In this document: in pieces, positions 50,349-61,780 of the stretch
Layout: every line of letters starts with the position of its first letter
How positions within the stretch are numbered: position 1 is the first letter of the stretch
DNA from: Epiperipatus broadwayi
Lineage: Eukaryota; Onychophora; Udeonychophora; Euonychophora; Peripatidae
Assembly: GCA_028023455.1 (NCBI GenBank)
Contig: JAQFVV010006506.1
Coordinates: 312,501-376,500, forward strand
Direction: 5' to 3'
DNA: 64,000 nucleotides
The notes under the pieces: model-generated
Database searches by the model: none
Seen by the model: only the letters and a program-made list of their open reading frames with translations
Told to the model about the DNA's origin: nothing
Position numbers and translations under genes: made by a program

Positions 50349-50528
50349 GTAAATTAAATGATAGGCATAATTTTTGGTAAAAGACGGAGAGAAAAGTGAG
50401 GCAACATCAAAAGTAAAAAAGTGGGAAGAATGGGTTAAGTAAATTAAATGATAGGCATAATTTTTGGTTAATGATAGAGATAAAAGTGAAGCAACATCAA
50501 AATAAAACAGTGGAAAAAATAGGTTCAT
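50349..50528. repeat. About 90-bp tandem duplication in E8
   Basis: AAATTAAATGATAGGCATAA at 50351 recurs at 50441. The second unit matches with a few substitutions. A repeated peptide on minus (FDVASL, NYAYHLIYL) is a result of this duplication. Confidence 0.8.
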
Positions 50529-50627
50529 TATCTTATGATGATGATAGGCCCAGGTAATAGCAAAATCCATTACTGGGATACTTTAGAGTCAACCAAAACA
50601 TGGGAGTTGATCCATGCAGAATGATGA

Positions 50628-50642
50628 ACATGCCAATAGTTA
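50628..50642 (-). promoter_or_regulatory. ATTGG box of E8
   Basis: CCAAT on plus at 50633-50637, so ATTGG on minus, about 864 bp from the proposed E8 start. No clear TATA box follows. Confidence 0.3.
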
Positions 50643-51483
50643 GTTTTCAGAAAAAATCTAGGAAGTCTCAAAATGAGCAGGATTAAGGCTAATGAGTTGA
50701 TTATGTGCCTTCTATAATAGAGACACATTATGGTTGATATAATACCACACAACCATTAAAAAAAGAAAGACCAATCTATGGATCTCACTTTAATAGGCTG
50801 CAAAAAATAAAATAAGGGATTGTAAAAAAGTAGAAATGTGATAAAGATAATATCAGTAATTAAAATGAATACGCTTTATAAACCACTTTTAGAGAAAACA
50901 AATGAAAATTAAAAAATTTAAGTAATCCAGCACAAAACCAACCTACACACTAATTAAGTATAAAAATTTTATTAAGGCCATAAAATTTTAATTTTTTGTA
51001 AGAGTAGGTAGATTGTAAGGGTAGCTTACAATAATCCAAACCAACTCTTAAATGTCCACAACATTAAACTTGATACCATGAAAAACACAAATTGAGATGA
51101 TAGTTTAGATGCATGATATTATTATTTTATAGGCAAATAGATGTATAAAGGTATCCACACTTTAATTTTGCTTTAATATGTATTAAACCCAGTTAGTGTT
51201 AAAATTAATAAAGTGGATGCTTCTTTTTATTGGAAAATAAAAGCTTAAACTGAAAAATCTTTCATATATATATAATGACTTGATTGCTAATATGTAAACA
51301 TCATGGTATAAAACAGTGACTTCATAGACATTGTAATAATCTAAGACCAAGTCAATATCTAAGAAACCCAAGTGTTGGAAAATGAGAGTAAAATTTTCCC
51401 ACATAATTTTGCTATGTAATTTAATCACATAATTTTGTTACACAATTCTATAACAACCATCAATTCATGCAACAATAGACACA

Positions 51484-51515
51484 CCACACACACACACACG
51501 TATATATATATAATA
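51484..51515. repeat. (CA)n and (TA)n tract before the PLE
   Basis: A (CA)n run followed by GTATATATATATA, forming the left edge of the PLE insertion. Confidence 0.85.
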
Positions 51516-51614
51516 TTATAAATCGATGTCTATATTTCTTCAAAATAATATACGCAAATTTATAAATAAATATTTAATAGACTATATAATAAATTTAATA
51601 ATAAAATTAACTTT

Positions 51615-52403
51615 TTGTTTAAGAAAGAATTTAAAAATAAATTTCAAGACAATAACTTCATTAATTTGGCTGGCGTGAATCTTGGTTTTCAAGAAAAATA
51701 TATTTTAAATCTAGGTGCAAAATATGTTGGTGGCCAATGGAAAGATCGTAATTTGGAATTGGAGTCTGCTGTTGAATGTTCATTGGGAGTAATTAAATGT
51801 GATTCAAAAGTTGGAAACCACTTAGTTAAAAAAGTAAAAGAAAAGAATTTTGGATTTGCAATAAATAATAATTGGAACGAACAAATTTCTAAATTTAGAA
51901 AATTTTCATCTGAAAATAATCTTGTTTGTATAAAAGATGATAAAGGCTTGTGGCTGTGTTTGTTACTAAAATCAGATTATGAAAATAAAGTCATTACTCA
52001 ACTGAGTATTCTTAATTTTATAAAGGTTAACAAGGTAAATATTGAAAGTTTACATGTTCAATTTGTGAATAACATTTTTAAAAAAGCCAAAAATAATGTA
52101 ATTGATAATAGTACTTATTATAGAATTTATCCCTCAGCTGCAGTATGTCCTAGGATAATTTCAAATATAAAATTGCATAAAGAAAAAGAACCATTACATT
52201 TAATAATTGATTTTGGGGGTGCTTTCTATTATGAAACATGTAAATTAATTGAGAAAATGTTACAAGAAATTCTTGGTTTTGGTATGTATACTATACATTC
52301 ATCATTTGAATTCATTGATAAAATTAATAACGTTGTTATTGATAATTATGATGTAATTTGTACCTTTGATACAGTGAAATGTACGGATCAATTGACAGAA
52401 TGA
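51615..52403 (+). CDS. PLE N-terminal region and start of RT
   Basis: The frame is open from about 51570 with no ATG near its start; 51615 is a TTG, so the true start is unclear. LAGVNLGFQEKYILNLGAKY near residues 18-37 is the usual PLE N-terminal motif. A spacer follows, and near the end LHLIIDF and CTFDTVKC mark the entry to RT; the catalytic Asp of RT motif A is in CTFDTVK. The frame then shifts near 52378, and RT continues in the next frame (52379-53593). Confidence 0.85.
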   Translation: MFKKEFKNKFQDNNFINLAGVNLGFQEKYILNLGAKYVGGQWKDRNLELESAVECSLGVIKCDSKVGNHLVKKVKEKNFGFAINNNWNEQISKFRKFSSENNLVCIKDDKGLWLCLLLKSDYENKVITQLSILNFIKVNKVNIESLHVQFVNNIFKKAKNNVIDNSTYYRIYPSAAVCPRIISNIKLHKEKEPLHLIIDFGGAFYYETCKLIEKMLQEILGFGMYTIHSSFEFIDKINNVVIDNYDVICTFDTVKCTDQLTE

Positions 52404-53593
52404 CTTCTATTGAAATAATTAAGAATGCATTGAAATTAAAAAATGTTAACGTTAAAATAATAAAATTTATTACTGAAACATTAAACTTTATTGATAGAAA
52501 CATTTATGCAATTTTTAAGCACGAATTTTATAAAATGAATATTGGGTGGCCCATGGGACTTCCTACAGTTGCCCAGATATATAATTTTGTTATATCTACA
52601 TATGAAGAAAATATTTTAAAAAAGGATCATTATCAGAAAGATATTATTTTATACAATCGATATGTTGATGATGTTTTTGTTTGTGGAAAGCCAAATGCTA
52701 TTAATGATTTGTTCAAGGAATTAAATAATATAAAGGGCTTAAAGTGGATTAAAACAGATGAAAATTTAATGATTATACAATTTTTAGATCTCAAGATAAC
52801 CAGAAACAAGAATAAACTGGATTACTATATGACTCTTAAACCATTAGCAAAAAGAGGATATATGCTATATGAATCAAAAGTACCAATGTCACATAAAATG
52901 GCAGGTTTGAAATCCTTTTTATTTAGAAATGATAACCTTTGTAAATATGCATCAGATAAAACTAAAAATATTGAAACTTATTATAATGAATTGTTAAAAG
53001 TTGGATACAATTATGATTCTGTTTATTATACTATTAAAAATTTTACTTATAAATATAAAAATAATAAAAGTGTTAATTCTTCTGATAAAAAATTGTGGAT
53101 ATCAATACCATATATTTCAAACCAACAGGCAAGTTTCATTAAGAAAATTTATAAAGGAATATGTGATATTGCATTTTATGCACCACCTACATTAAATAAA
53201 TTAATAAAGAATTCAAAGGATAACACTTTATTTACAAATAAAAATTGTATCATTTACAAATGGACATGTGGGTGTGGTCGCAGATATATAGGTGAATCGA
53301 TGTGCATGTTGGAAAAAAGAACAAAGGAACACTTATTGTTATTTAAAAGGGTTCAAAATACAAAACAAAATTTTAAAAATAATGATAATTTATCAGCTTC
53401 AGTCTTTTATGACCATAATAAATCATGTATATATGGTTTCAATTTTAATTATAACAACATAAAAATATTGGAAATTGAAAGAAATAATAATAAAAGGAAA
53501 ATTAAAGAGGCGATGTTGATATGTAAATACAAGCAACATTTGGTTAATAGGCAAGCAGCAAACATTAAGATCACAGAATTATGGGAAAGTTGA
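52379..53593 (+). CDS. PLE reverse transcriptase and GIY-YIG endonuclease
   Basis: The 404-codon ORF continues RT: WPMGLPTVAQIYNF (motif B region), YVDD at residues 95-98, FLDLKI and GLKSFL. A linker with WISIPYISNQQASFIKKIYK leads to the nuclease: IIYKWTCGCGRRYIGES (residues 291-307), Arg314 and His318 in LEKRTKEH, and Glu377 in KIKEAM as the likely metal ligand. Cys297 and Cys299 fit the Zn-type motif seen in PLE nucleases. The RT triad and nuclease look intact. The enzyme primes cDNA synthesis at a nicked target. It overlaps the previous frame by 25 bp. Confidence 0.92.
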   Translation: MYGSIDRMTSIEIIKNALKLKNVNVKIIKFITETLNFIDRNIYAIFKHEFYKMNIGWPMGLPTVAQIYNFVISTYEENILKKDHYQKDIILYNRYVDDVFVCGKPNAINDLFKELNNIKGLKWIKTDENLMIIQFLDLKITRNKNKLDYYMTLKPLAKRGYMLYESKVPMSHKMAGLKSFLFRNDNLCKYASDKTKNIETYYNELLKVGYNYDSVYYTIKNFTYKYKNNKSVNSSDKKLWISIPYISNQQASFIKKIYKGICDIAFYAPPTLNKLIKNSKDNTLFTNKNCIIYKWTCGCGRRYIGESMCMLEKRTKEHLLLFKRVQNTKQNFKNNDNLSASVFYDHNKSCIYGFNFNYNNIKILEIERNNNKRKIKEAMLICKYKQHLVNRQAANIKITELWES

Positions 53594-53721
53594 CATCATA
53601 GAATTATGGGAAAGCTGACATTTTAAATGTAATAGTTGACAAAGCCACAAGTTGGTTGAAAGCGCTCCTAAGTGATGGTTATACATATATTTTTTATAAG
53701 CTTTTAAATACTGTATTTTTA

Positions 53722-53740
53722 AATATATATATATATATAT
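53722..53740. repeat. (TA)n tract between PLE and E9
   Basis: TA repeat after the PLE tail, ending at TGTAACCCC of E9. Confidence 0.9.
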
Positions 53741-55164
53741 TGTAACCCCTCATCACTGATCACCATCACTAACAAATACCCAGGGGTGTCAATTCTATGA
53801 ACCATAGAATAAACTATTGATTTAACTTGATCCTAAATTTATTTATGAGGCTTTTAAATAAAGTTTCACCTTAGCCTAGCTCAGTTGAGGGATACAGAGG
53901 TCTATGAGGTGTAAAATGTACATTAGATGTGGGGAAAAATATTATAACTAATAGGCAATAAAACATCTATCAAATTCAAAAATAAATAAGAATTAAATTG
54001 GTAAAATTCTACCATCTAAAATTAAACCAGTTATAGTCTATACTTCACCTCCTCCCATCATCCACATGCATTGAACAACCTCTACCATATTAGAAAATTA
54101 AACTAATAACTAAAATGTAGTGTTTAATCACTGTACTGTGTAGTAAGTTGGAACTAAATATAAAATAAACCTAACCTTACTGAACATTTAATTATACAAT
54201 AATTTAAACTAGTTACTTGAATTTAATGTTTAATCTGAATTGATTGAAGATCTCAGGGAATTAACTTATTGCATAGCTTAATCTAAAATCTACTTCTTAA
54301 CAACTACTATTTATTATTATAAAAATAATGATATAATTTAAGCAATACCCTAACTAAATAAAGGCAGTTAGATAATGAAAGAAATCAGGCACATTTTGAT
54401 TTTAATTCATCATCTAAACAATTACCAAATGATAAAACCTTTTTAGAAAATCAGTAAATAATAGATATGTCATACAGTATTTGGATCAAAGAAATCAACA
54501 TCATCATATCTGGATGTCTATCATTAAATTAAATGAAAAGTACAATCATATCATATTAAATAAAGTAAATGTGTGAGCATGTGTGAAAATATGAAACACG
54601 AACGTATGTTAAAGAAGAATTCTGAATACAATTTTGAATAATAAAACATTTATTAACAAAATTAAAAATAGTTAAGCAAACATTTAATTTCTTTCTAATT
54701 GGTACAAGTACAAGTTTTGGATGTATTTAGAATCACTGATCAAAACTTATATAAGAATAGATAACACAATATAATTTTCTAATTTCAAATCTGACACATT
54801 TCATCTATCAAAACATCCTGATAGATTTATGAAACACATTATATTATTAACACTAAACAATGAACCAAAATAAAATCTTTACATTTTATTGCAAAAATGG
54901 TTTTCAGTTATCAGTCACTTCTGATAAACATATAGAATTGAAGTAGTATAGCCCTAAATTTCAAACAATAAACTACACAATTTCCTTTACATTCAACATC
55001 TTATTTTTTTAGTACTCTCAAATTATCAATTAGTTAATAAGTCTATAATAACTAACATATGGTTAAATATTTATATTCAATTATAACATAAAACTAAAAT
55101 TTGGGCATTTTACTTCAAATGCATATTAACTAAAAATAAAGTAAAGGGTTTGAAACCTAAGAAT

Positions 55165-55385
55165 AATATCAAACTACATTTTGCAAAATGAAATAAATAG
55201 CTCCATTAATTAAATATACTCTTATCAAACTATATCTTGCAAAATGAAATAAATAATTCCATTAATTAAATATATTCTGTCTTTGCAAACATGAAGTAAA
55301 GAATTCTATTAATTAACTATGTTTTATTTTGCCAAAATAGAAATAAATAATTCTAATCATTAACTGTGTTTTATCTTTGCTTGCT
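55165..55385. repeat. Degenerate tandem repeat in E9
   Basis: Four units of about 50 to 60 bp share TTGCAAAATGAAATAAATA and CCATTAATTAAATATA; the last two are shorter and more diverged. Confidence 0.7.
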
Positions 55386-57324
55386 TACTTAATCAAATGA
55401 TGATTGAATATTGAAAATTGATGATATGAAATTTTAAATGATAAATACAAAATGGTTTAGAATGATAATTAAAGTTATACATTAATGATGGATTTTTCCA
55501 TATCTTTTAAATTAATACTTTATGCATGGGTCTGTATTATGCTATGTGTCATAGAATAAAATAATTAACACTAATCAATCCAATTGGTTCACTTATGAAG
55601 TTGTAATACAATCATAATACGGACAAAAACAATGAGCAATCAAGCTTTAATCACTAATTTTACTACAGCTGTTTTGTAAGAAATTCAATTCTGCTTTTAT
55701 TCTTCTTTTTATCAATAAATTATCTGGCACTTGGCTATAGTATAAGATGGAAAAACATTCAATAAACACATGGGGATAAAAGATTTTTACAATTCAAATC
55801 ATGTAAATAACAACACAACAACTCCCAAGTCTACTTCTGAGACTAAATAAAATAGTGGGAATAAATCTCATAACCACATAATCAGGGAGATAATATACTT
55901 GGCTTCATATACTTTAATTCATAATATTAAATATCAAAATGGGAGAATTCAATTTATTTCTATCAAATACTTCAATACACAAAGAGGAAGAGATTACTCA
56001 ATCCCATACAATACACTAGGCAATCTACCATATCAAATATTCAAATAACAAAAGGGGAGAGATTACTCCATTCCATAAAATAGTATAAAACCTCAATAAC
56101 TTTATTATAGCCACTACATACTTTTCTATTCAAGCATAATAAAGAACAATAAATTCATACTTAAATAAATCTCTAATCTTTCCAAACCAATTGACCATCC
56201 TCTTCCTCCGAAACCGATAGATTTTATATCATTTTTTTACTTGCAATTTACACATTATTATAGTTCAATTTGGTAATAGACACACGTATACAAGCATAAT
56301 AATACACAAACAATTCAAATCCCAGTAAGCAAAGAACTACTGTAAAAATATCAATTACTAATTGTAAAAGCAATAATAGATAAATATTTCATATCTGATA
56401 ATATAATATTTATGACTTGATAACATACTAATGACAGTTGAAAAACAAGGCAATAATTTTTATTGGCAAGGTAAGACAAAGTAATCTTTATAATGCATTT
56501 GCATTAGCACAAATTTAAAGTAAAAGTTTGGCTTAGATAAATAATAAATCTTTATATTCTAGGTTAAATAATTATGGAAAATTATTATTTTCTAATCTAT
56601 TGAAAAGTGCATAGATATACTATAAGAATTGATATAATGAGCTTCTTTTTAAAAGAGCTATTATCCCTATTAACATTAAATGGATGTCTCCCTTTTTACC
56701 ATGCATGTATGTTTAGAATAGAACACATGATAAAACTTATACTAAACTATTAAAAAAAAATTACCTAGCATAATATTTTTTCATATGCCTTTAATGAGAC
56801 ATTCTTGAAGAATAATAATACATGATAATAAAACAACCTTTAAACTACCTATCTAATAAATCCTATTAAATAGTAATAGATAAAGTTTTTTTTTCTTCCT
56901 CTTTTACATGGTTGAAAATGAAAAGTTTGTTGCAGTTTATAAATGACATCTTTTGATCATATCTTAAACAATAATATTTAGCACAAAGATAAATATTGAT
57001 GAATACATAAAACATGTTCCTGCAGGAAAACAAAACAACATTATTTTGACTCCAGTACAGCGTATTCAATGTTTTTTAGCAAAGCTAATGAAATTGCTGT
57101 TAATGTTATATAAAATAAGTAATAATTCATATTTCATTTATGAGATATATTAAGCATTTATTTCATGTTTTTTCCAGAGCCATTTAGAAGCACTTATAAT
57201 TATTTGACTGATAATATTCACTTAAATTTTCATTTGTTGGTTGGCAATATTCTATGTAAAGAAATTCCACTATAAATGAGAAGAGCAATTAATAAAGTCA
57301 TATTCAATTTTATAAATTCATTTC

Positions 57325-57777
57325 TCACATTAATTGGGAAAAATAGATAAATATTAACAATGCATTCAATTGCACATTTAGTCTTATTTTTTTAAAATAG
57401 GCAAAATAAAAATAATTAAGCAAATGTTTCATTAATAATGACAATAAAATTAAATGATTCATATGCATCCTTCTCAATATTTTTCTTTTATAACTAGCAC
57501 AGAATTTATCATAAAGAGTTCTTAATATGTTTAATAATAGTTTGCATATTTTCCCGACATAATAAAGGTATATACATGCTTCAGTTATTTTATTAATACT
57601 ATAGTTAAAATTTAAGAAAAATAATTTTGAAAAATAAACATACATTCTTCTTTTTTCTTCACAAGTAGGATTAAAGTTTAAGTAAAATAATTTTAAAATA
57701 TAATTATGTACTTCCATTCTTTTCCTCATATTAATAATTAATTTCAAATACTTTATAATGTAGATACACTTATGCAT
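57325..57777 (-). CDS. Intact 150-aa ORF of E9, unknown function
   Basis: This is the longest open frame of any E element that is not a visible insertion. It starts 1.17 kb from the element start, the place of the short ORFs in E1, E5 and E7, and about 300 bp after the ATTGG box. It is rich in Leu, Ile, Tyr and Lys, with two similar internal segments (YILKLFYLNFN and YFSKLFFLNFN) and six Cys residues. It has no motif that I know. A frame of this length is uncommon by chance in such AT-rich DNA but not excluded. Confidence 0.35.
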   Translation of the reverse strand: MHKCIYIIKYLKLIINMRKRMEVHNYILKLFYLNFNPTCEEKRRMYVYFSKLFFLNFNYSINKITEACIYLYYVGKICKLLLNILRTLYDKFCASYKRKILRRMHMNHLILLSLLMKHLLNYFYFAYFKKIRLNVQLNALLIFIYFSQLM

Positions 57778-58065
57778 TTAAAATAATGATTTGAGAATTC
57801 TGAAACTGTCAATTAAGAATAAAAGTTAATGTACCTTTAAGGTTGTTTATGCTACTATTTTAAAAGAAACTTGTAGTACCTTTAACTTTCAACTTGAATT
57901 GTACTATTAAACTTTGTTTAGAGAATAATTTGTAGTTCTATCAGTAGAGAATTTTAGTTGGTAGTCTTCTTTATTTTGTAGTCTTCTTTTTTTTGAAGTT
58001 TTAGTTGGTAGTCTTCTTAGAATTATAATTAACCTTTTTATAGCCTTCAAAAAAAATTACCCAGC

Positions 58066-58086
58066 ATTTATTCTTCCAATCCAAGG
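58066..58086 (-). promoter_or_regulatory. Putative E9 promoter
   Basis: On minus, GGATTGG (plus CCAAT at 58076-58080) is followed by AATAAATGCTGGG, a weak TATA-like run, 867 bp from the element start. Confidence 0.35.
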
Positions 58087-59107
58087 TTATTTGAAAGTTC
58101 AAAGGTCATCAGACAGAGACTATCTCCTCCAATCGCACTGAACTTTTTTAATTTATGCAAGAAACTTTCTTGTCTTGAAAAAGTTTAAAAGTTGGGGGAA
58201 AAAATTATTCTGTCTTTTAAATAAATAAATAAAAATATCAAATATTAAATTGAACTAAGAATTAAATATTCTGTATTTCCAAAGCAACAGAATAAAAACT
58301 AATGACAATTGTTTTAACAAAAAAATATTTTATAATATATTTGTTGTTCAATAATTCACAAGTCGAATAATCCATTAATTCACTTAAAATGTAATTAATC
58401 TGGTTTTTAACACTATTATTTATGAAATTAAATATTTGGATATGAGATATGATATTTAATGGTTTAATGAAGCATATGAATGAAAAATGAAGTTGAACAA
58501 TGATACAGACATATATGAATATTTACAAATAATGTACTATAGACACTAAACTGATATGACCAAATGACTATTTTAATGATGATGAGTTAAACATATTTCA
58601 CTGTTTATGAAAATCAGATGAACTAGAGAATCATTCAAACAAATCTGAATACTGCTTTGTAAACAAATAAAACAAATTAGCATTAACTCAAACTAAACTG
58701 ACTATTTTTGTGACAAGCCACCCCCCTATCCTATCATTAATTATATTCTAAAGTAAGATACTAAACATCCAATATTTTTTAATTACATCTACAATTACTT
58801 CTAAGCATGGTTTTAAGTCATAAATAAAAAAAATAAAAAAATTTCACGTTATTTCATTTTTTTTTAATAAGATAATATCAAATGTTACTGATATAGTATT
58901 ATACAACTACAATTAATATTTCTGGTGCCAAACCTGAAGGTCACAATATATATATATATAAAATAATAAAATATCCATTAATTAAAAACAATATTGTAAT
59001 TATTATTGAAATAATATTTTTAACGGTTTACAAACAATTACAAACAATCCTTAAATCCACAGAAATACTTTTGGTTACTTTCTAACCTGCCTCAACTGCC
59101 ATTAAAT

Positions 59108-59407
59108 TCAAAAACCAAAAGCGGAAGCAAACGTCATCAATTCAAATTCCATGAAATGCGTTTTATTCCTGTTTATACAAATTGCTTCTTTAATTTTTTT
59201 TTTACTATGGTTTCTCTCTTCGGGAAAAATTTTTACATTTTTAAAATTAAATTTAAATTTATATTTACATGTTTTTTCGTGATCAAAGAAAACTGAAGGA
59301 GGTATTAAATCACCATTATTTTTATTTTTTACATGCTTATATAACAATTCATGTTCCTTCAATCTTTTCTCAATACTGCACCTAGATTCACCTAAATATG
59401 ATAGCAT
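59108..59407 (-). pseudogene. PLE GIY-YIG nuclease end (left arm)
   Basis: The ORF reads YLGESRCSIEKRLKEHELLY, then PPSVFFDHEKTCKYKF and KKKIKEAICINRNKTHF, matching the C-terminal nuclease of the PLE at 52379 (YIGES, EKRTKEH, KIKEAML). The first strand of the nuclease (up to YLGES) is present upstream out of frame. The C terminus is altered by the deletion relative to the right arm, so the end after THF is not original. Non-functional. Confidence 0.85.
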
Positions 59408-59479
59408 ACAATCACAAAAAATTTGATATATGACATTACTTTTTTGCTTGACAGGTATGACATCCTTAGAATTATTGAA

Positions 59480-59862
59480 TTGTTATATAAGCATGTAAAA
59501 AATAAAAATAATGGTGATTTAATATCTCCTTCAGTTTTCTTTGATCACAAAAAAACATGTAAATAAAAATTTAAATTTAATTTTGAAAATGTGAAAATTC
59601 TTCATGAAGAGAAAAATCATAGTAAAAGAAAAATTAAAGAGGCAATTTTTATAGACAGGAATAAAATGCATCTAATAAATCGACAAGCTTCTAACATTAA
59701 AATATGAGATTCGTGGAATTTGAATTGATGACGTTTGCTTCTGCTTTTGGTTTTTGAATTTAATGGCAGTTGAGGCAGATTAGAAAACAACTGAAAGTAC
59801 TTCTGCAGATTTAAGGATTGTAATTGTTTGTAAACCATTAAAAATATTATTTCAATTACATA
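59480..59862 (+). pseudogene. PLE GIY-YIG nuclease end (right arm)
   Basis: Translated on plus it gives LLYKHVKNKNNGDLI, PSVFFDHKKTC, a TAA stop, then KIKEAIFIDRNKMHLINRQAS and NIKI, the standard PLE C terminus (compare HLVNRQAANIKI at 53560). It ends in a (TA)n at 59863-59877. Confidence 0.8.
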
Positions 59863-59877
59863 TATATATATAATGAT

Positions 59878-60699
59878 GAAAAAGGAAACAGAAATGTGAG
59901 TATCGTAAACAATGAAAAAATGGTGCAATATAAAACAATAAACCCAAGCAGTAAACATCTGAAGATAGAACATTAGAATGATGGACAAAATGGATGATGT
60001 ATTTGGAATACTATCTCTTTTGTGTAAAATTTTGAAGCATTATAAGTTGAAGCAAATCATTATTAATATTTAGCAGCAAATATTAGCAAACTTTAGGAGT
60101 GCAATAAAACAACTGAAATAATTTTGCATCAATAAATGGAGACAAAGATTGCACTCAAACAGAAAGGAAAGAAAATGTTTAATTGCCAGTACAGACTCAA
60201 AATGATGTAGAATTTTCTTTAACATAAACTTACTAAATACCAGATAATAAACTGAGTAAAATTTAATTCTACTTTATAAATTATTAAACAATGTACACTG
60301 GCTGAAAAACATGCCATAGGACCAGGGGCTATCTTAATTGTCATAAAGCATAATAATATAACTCACTCCTATAGATAATGCTCAGAATAATGCTTAATAC
60401 CTTATCTGAAGTGTTCAAGCACATCCAGGGAAAAAATGGCATTCGAAATGGAAACTCTTGTTCATGTATGTCACTAGAGAGTGGGTGAATGATGAAGAAT
60501 TGATCAGAAAGGACTGTATCCATGAGAGACATTAACATTAAAATCACAGACATTTATCAGGATGATTTAAACATCAAAATTATGTGCTACATATATATTT
60601 GTTTGTAAAGGTCTACTTTCATTACTCTCACACTTGGAAGTTCAGCATGTATGCATTCATAATAGTCCATTGCAATAAGAAGTAATATAGTACATGGCA
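59878..60699. other. AT-rich stretch without a supported gene
   Basis: It begins TGATGAAAAAGG after a (TA)n, not with the TGTAACC terminus. A 70-codon minus ORF at 60341-60553 shows no domain. It may hold the decayed 3' end of the Gypsy remnant to its right. Confidence 0.4.
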
Positions 60700-61480
60700 G
60701 GGAAGGTTTATTAAGTCAGAAAATCTTTTTTTTGCCTACTTTGTTTCTATTACATTTTCTCTTGCTAATTGCAATCTATTTTATGATCAAGTTCTTCCTT
60801 AATAATGGGCAAAGGAGTTTTTATAAATAAAAAATTATGCTTTGTAAAATCTAACCAAATGTGTTGGGTATCTGATAGATCTTTATCACATGCTGCACGT
60901 GATTGACCCAACATTTATGGTTATAATTTACATAAGCAAAAAAGCATAATCAATTCCCTGATGATTTCTTACAAGAGTTAGATTGAGTATTATGGATTGA
61001 AGTTAAAATATGTTTGAGTTCTTGTTTACCAATTCACTGTTTTCATTCTTGAGAAATAGTGCTGTGATCTGCCAATATTGTCTTAGATTTCCCTATAAAA
61101 AGACTGTTCATTTTATAACTTGTCCACTATAGATTTTATGTCAGCTGTCCTAATACAATAAACAGCAACATACTTGGAAAATATATTATAGGTGACAAGC
61201 AAGATAAGTGAATTGCCTATAAGATGATAATAATCCATAAAAGTGAATAGACAGAATGTCATTTTATAATGGTGATATGATATGCTGTAAAATCTCAGCA
61301 TGTCTTATTAGGAGGCTTAGCCTTCAAGAACACATGACAAGTTTTTATACTGTTAAAACCCTAGAACCATTGCCAATAAAACATCTAAAAAACAGTTAAT
61401 TTAATCTTGTATGAACCATGATGATTATATAAACATTGCACATACATAATGAATTTTTGAGGTAGTGGCTAGGGAAGAAA
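60700..61480 (-). pseudogene. Decayed Gypsy integrase
   Basis: On minus, pieces of integrase appear in order but in different frames: a zinc-domain relic with YNHHGSYKI around 61430, then LLVTYNIFSKYVAVYCIRTA (61113-61301) from the catalytic core, an ADHS relic of the second Asp near 61070, TSIHNTQSNS near 60990, and LARENVIETK near 60750. The catalytic first Asp lies in a shifted region. At least four frame changes are needed, so this is an old copy. It is not close to the 3638 element. Confidence 0.7.
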
Positions 61481-61674
61481 TATTTTCCACTGGTTTTTAT
61501 TCTGGGGTACATTGTAACATAAAATATCATTAGTCAACTGGTATCATTCATGTATCCTTAATTTGGTTATATGTTGAGTGATCAAAAGTATAAAACAATA
61601 TTCCTAATATCAACAAATAAAAAATCCTTCTCCTTTTTTTCTTTTCAAAAACTTTATTTTTTATCTCAATACTG

Positions 61675-61780
61675 AACATATATATACATTAATATACAAA
61701 ACTCCAATGTTTCAGCTGTTTTATCTCATACAGTCATTTTCAAGGATCTGCAACAATATTAAATACATATCAACAAATAA
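61675..61780 (-). mobile_element. Possible PLE 3' tail
   Basis: On minus, CCTTGAAAATGACTGTATGA, GATAAAACAGCTGAAACATT and GGAGTTTTG precede a short TA run. Many PLE tails have this CTGAAGATGAC...ACAGCTGAAACGTTGGA form. No coding sequence lies beside it. Confidence 0.45.

Larger units (their letters stand above)
45376..51499 (-). mobile_element. E8: TA-flanked large element, 6.1 kb, with Gypsy remnant
   Basis: The end TGTAACC at 45376-45382 is the mirror of the E7 end. The start is placed at about 51499, at a (CA)n run next to a (TA)n tract; it is less exact than the others. An ATTGG box (plus CCAAT at 50633-50637) falls 864 bp from that start, in line with the other copies. Homology with E7 covers 45376 to about 49000. 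The interval 49600-50345 holds a Gypsy integrase remnant on plus. No enzyme of the element itself is seen. Confidence 0.6.
51516..53721 (+). mobile_element. Penelope-like element, nearly complete, one frameshift
   Basis: The element lies between (TA)n tracts at 51501-51515 and 53722-53740. It encodes the PLE N-terminal region, RT and a C-terminal GIY-YIG nuclease, in two overlapping frames that a single-base change would link. A 3' non-coding tail of about 130 bp carries GTTGACAAAGCCACAAG and GAAAGCGCTC, a type of tail common in PLEs. No long terminal repeat was found, so the copy is probably 5'-truncated or simple. Confidence 0.85.
53741..58945 (-). mobile_element. E9: TA-flanked large element, 5.2 kb
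   Basis: The termini are TGTAACCCC at 53741 and GGTCACA at 58939-58945, both abutting (TA)n. The AGCTCAGTTGAGGG motif near 53878 recalls GCTCAGTGG at the same end of E3 and E8, which sets the orientation as minus. An ATTGG box is 867 bp from the start and an intact 150-aa ORF 1.17 kb from it. Degenerate 60-bp tandem units occur at 55165-55385. No enzyme is recognisable. Confidence 0.65.
58961..59862. mobile_element. Two PLE 3' ends as an inverted pair
   Basis: The left copy (about 58961-59440, minus) and right copy (about 59480-59862, plus) carry the same PLE nuclease end and tail, head to head, with (TA)n on both outer sides. Both include the run CTGCCATTAAATTC and CAAACAATTACA (or complements). 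The right copy retains about 40 bp (AATCGACAAGCTTC, then ATGAGATTCG) lost from the left one. Confidence 0.85.
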
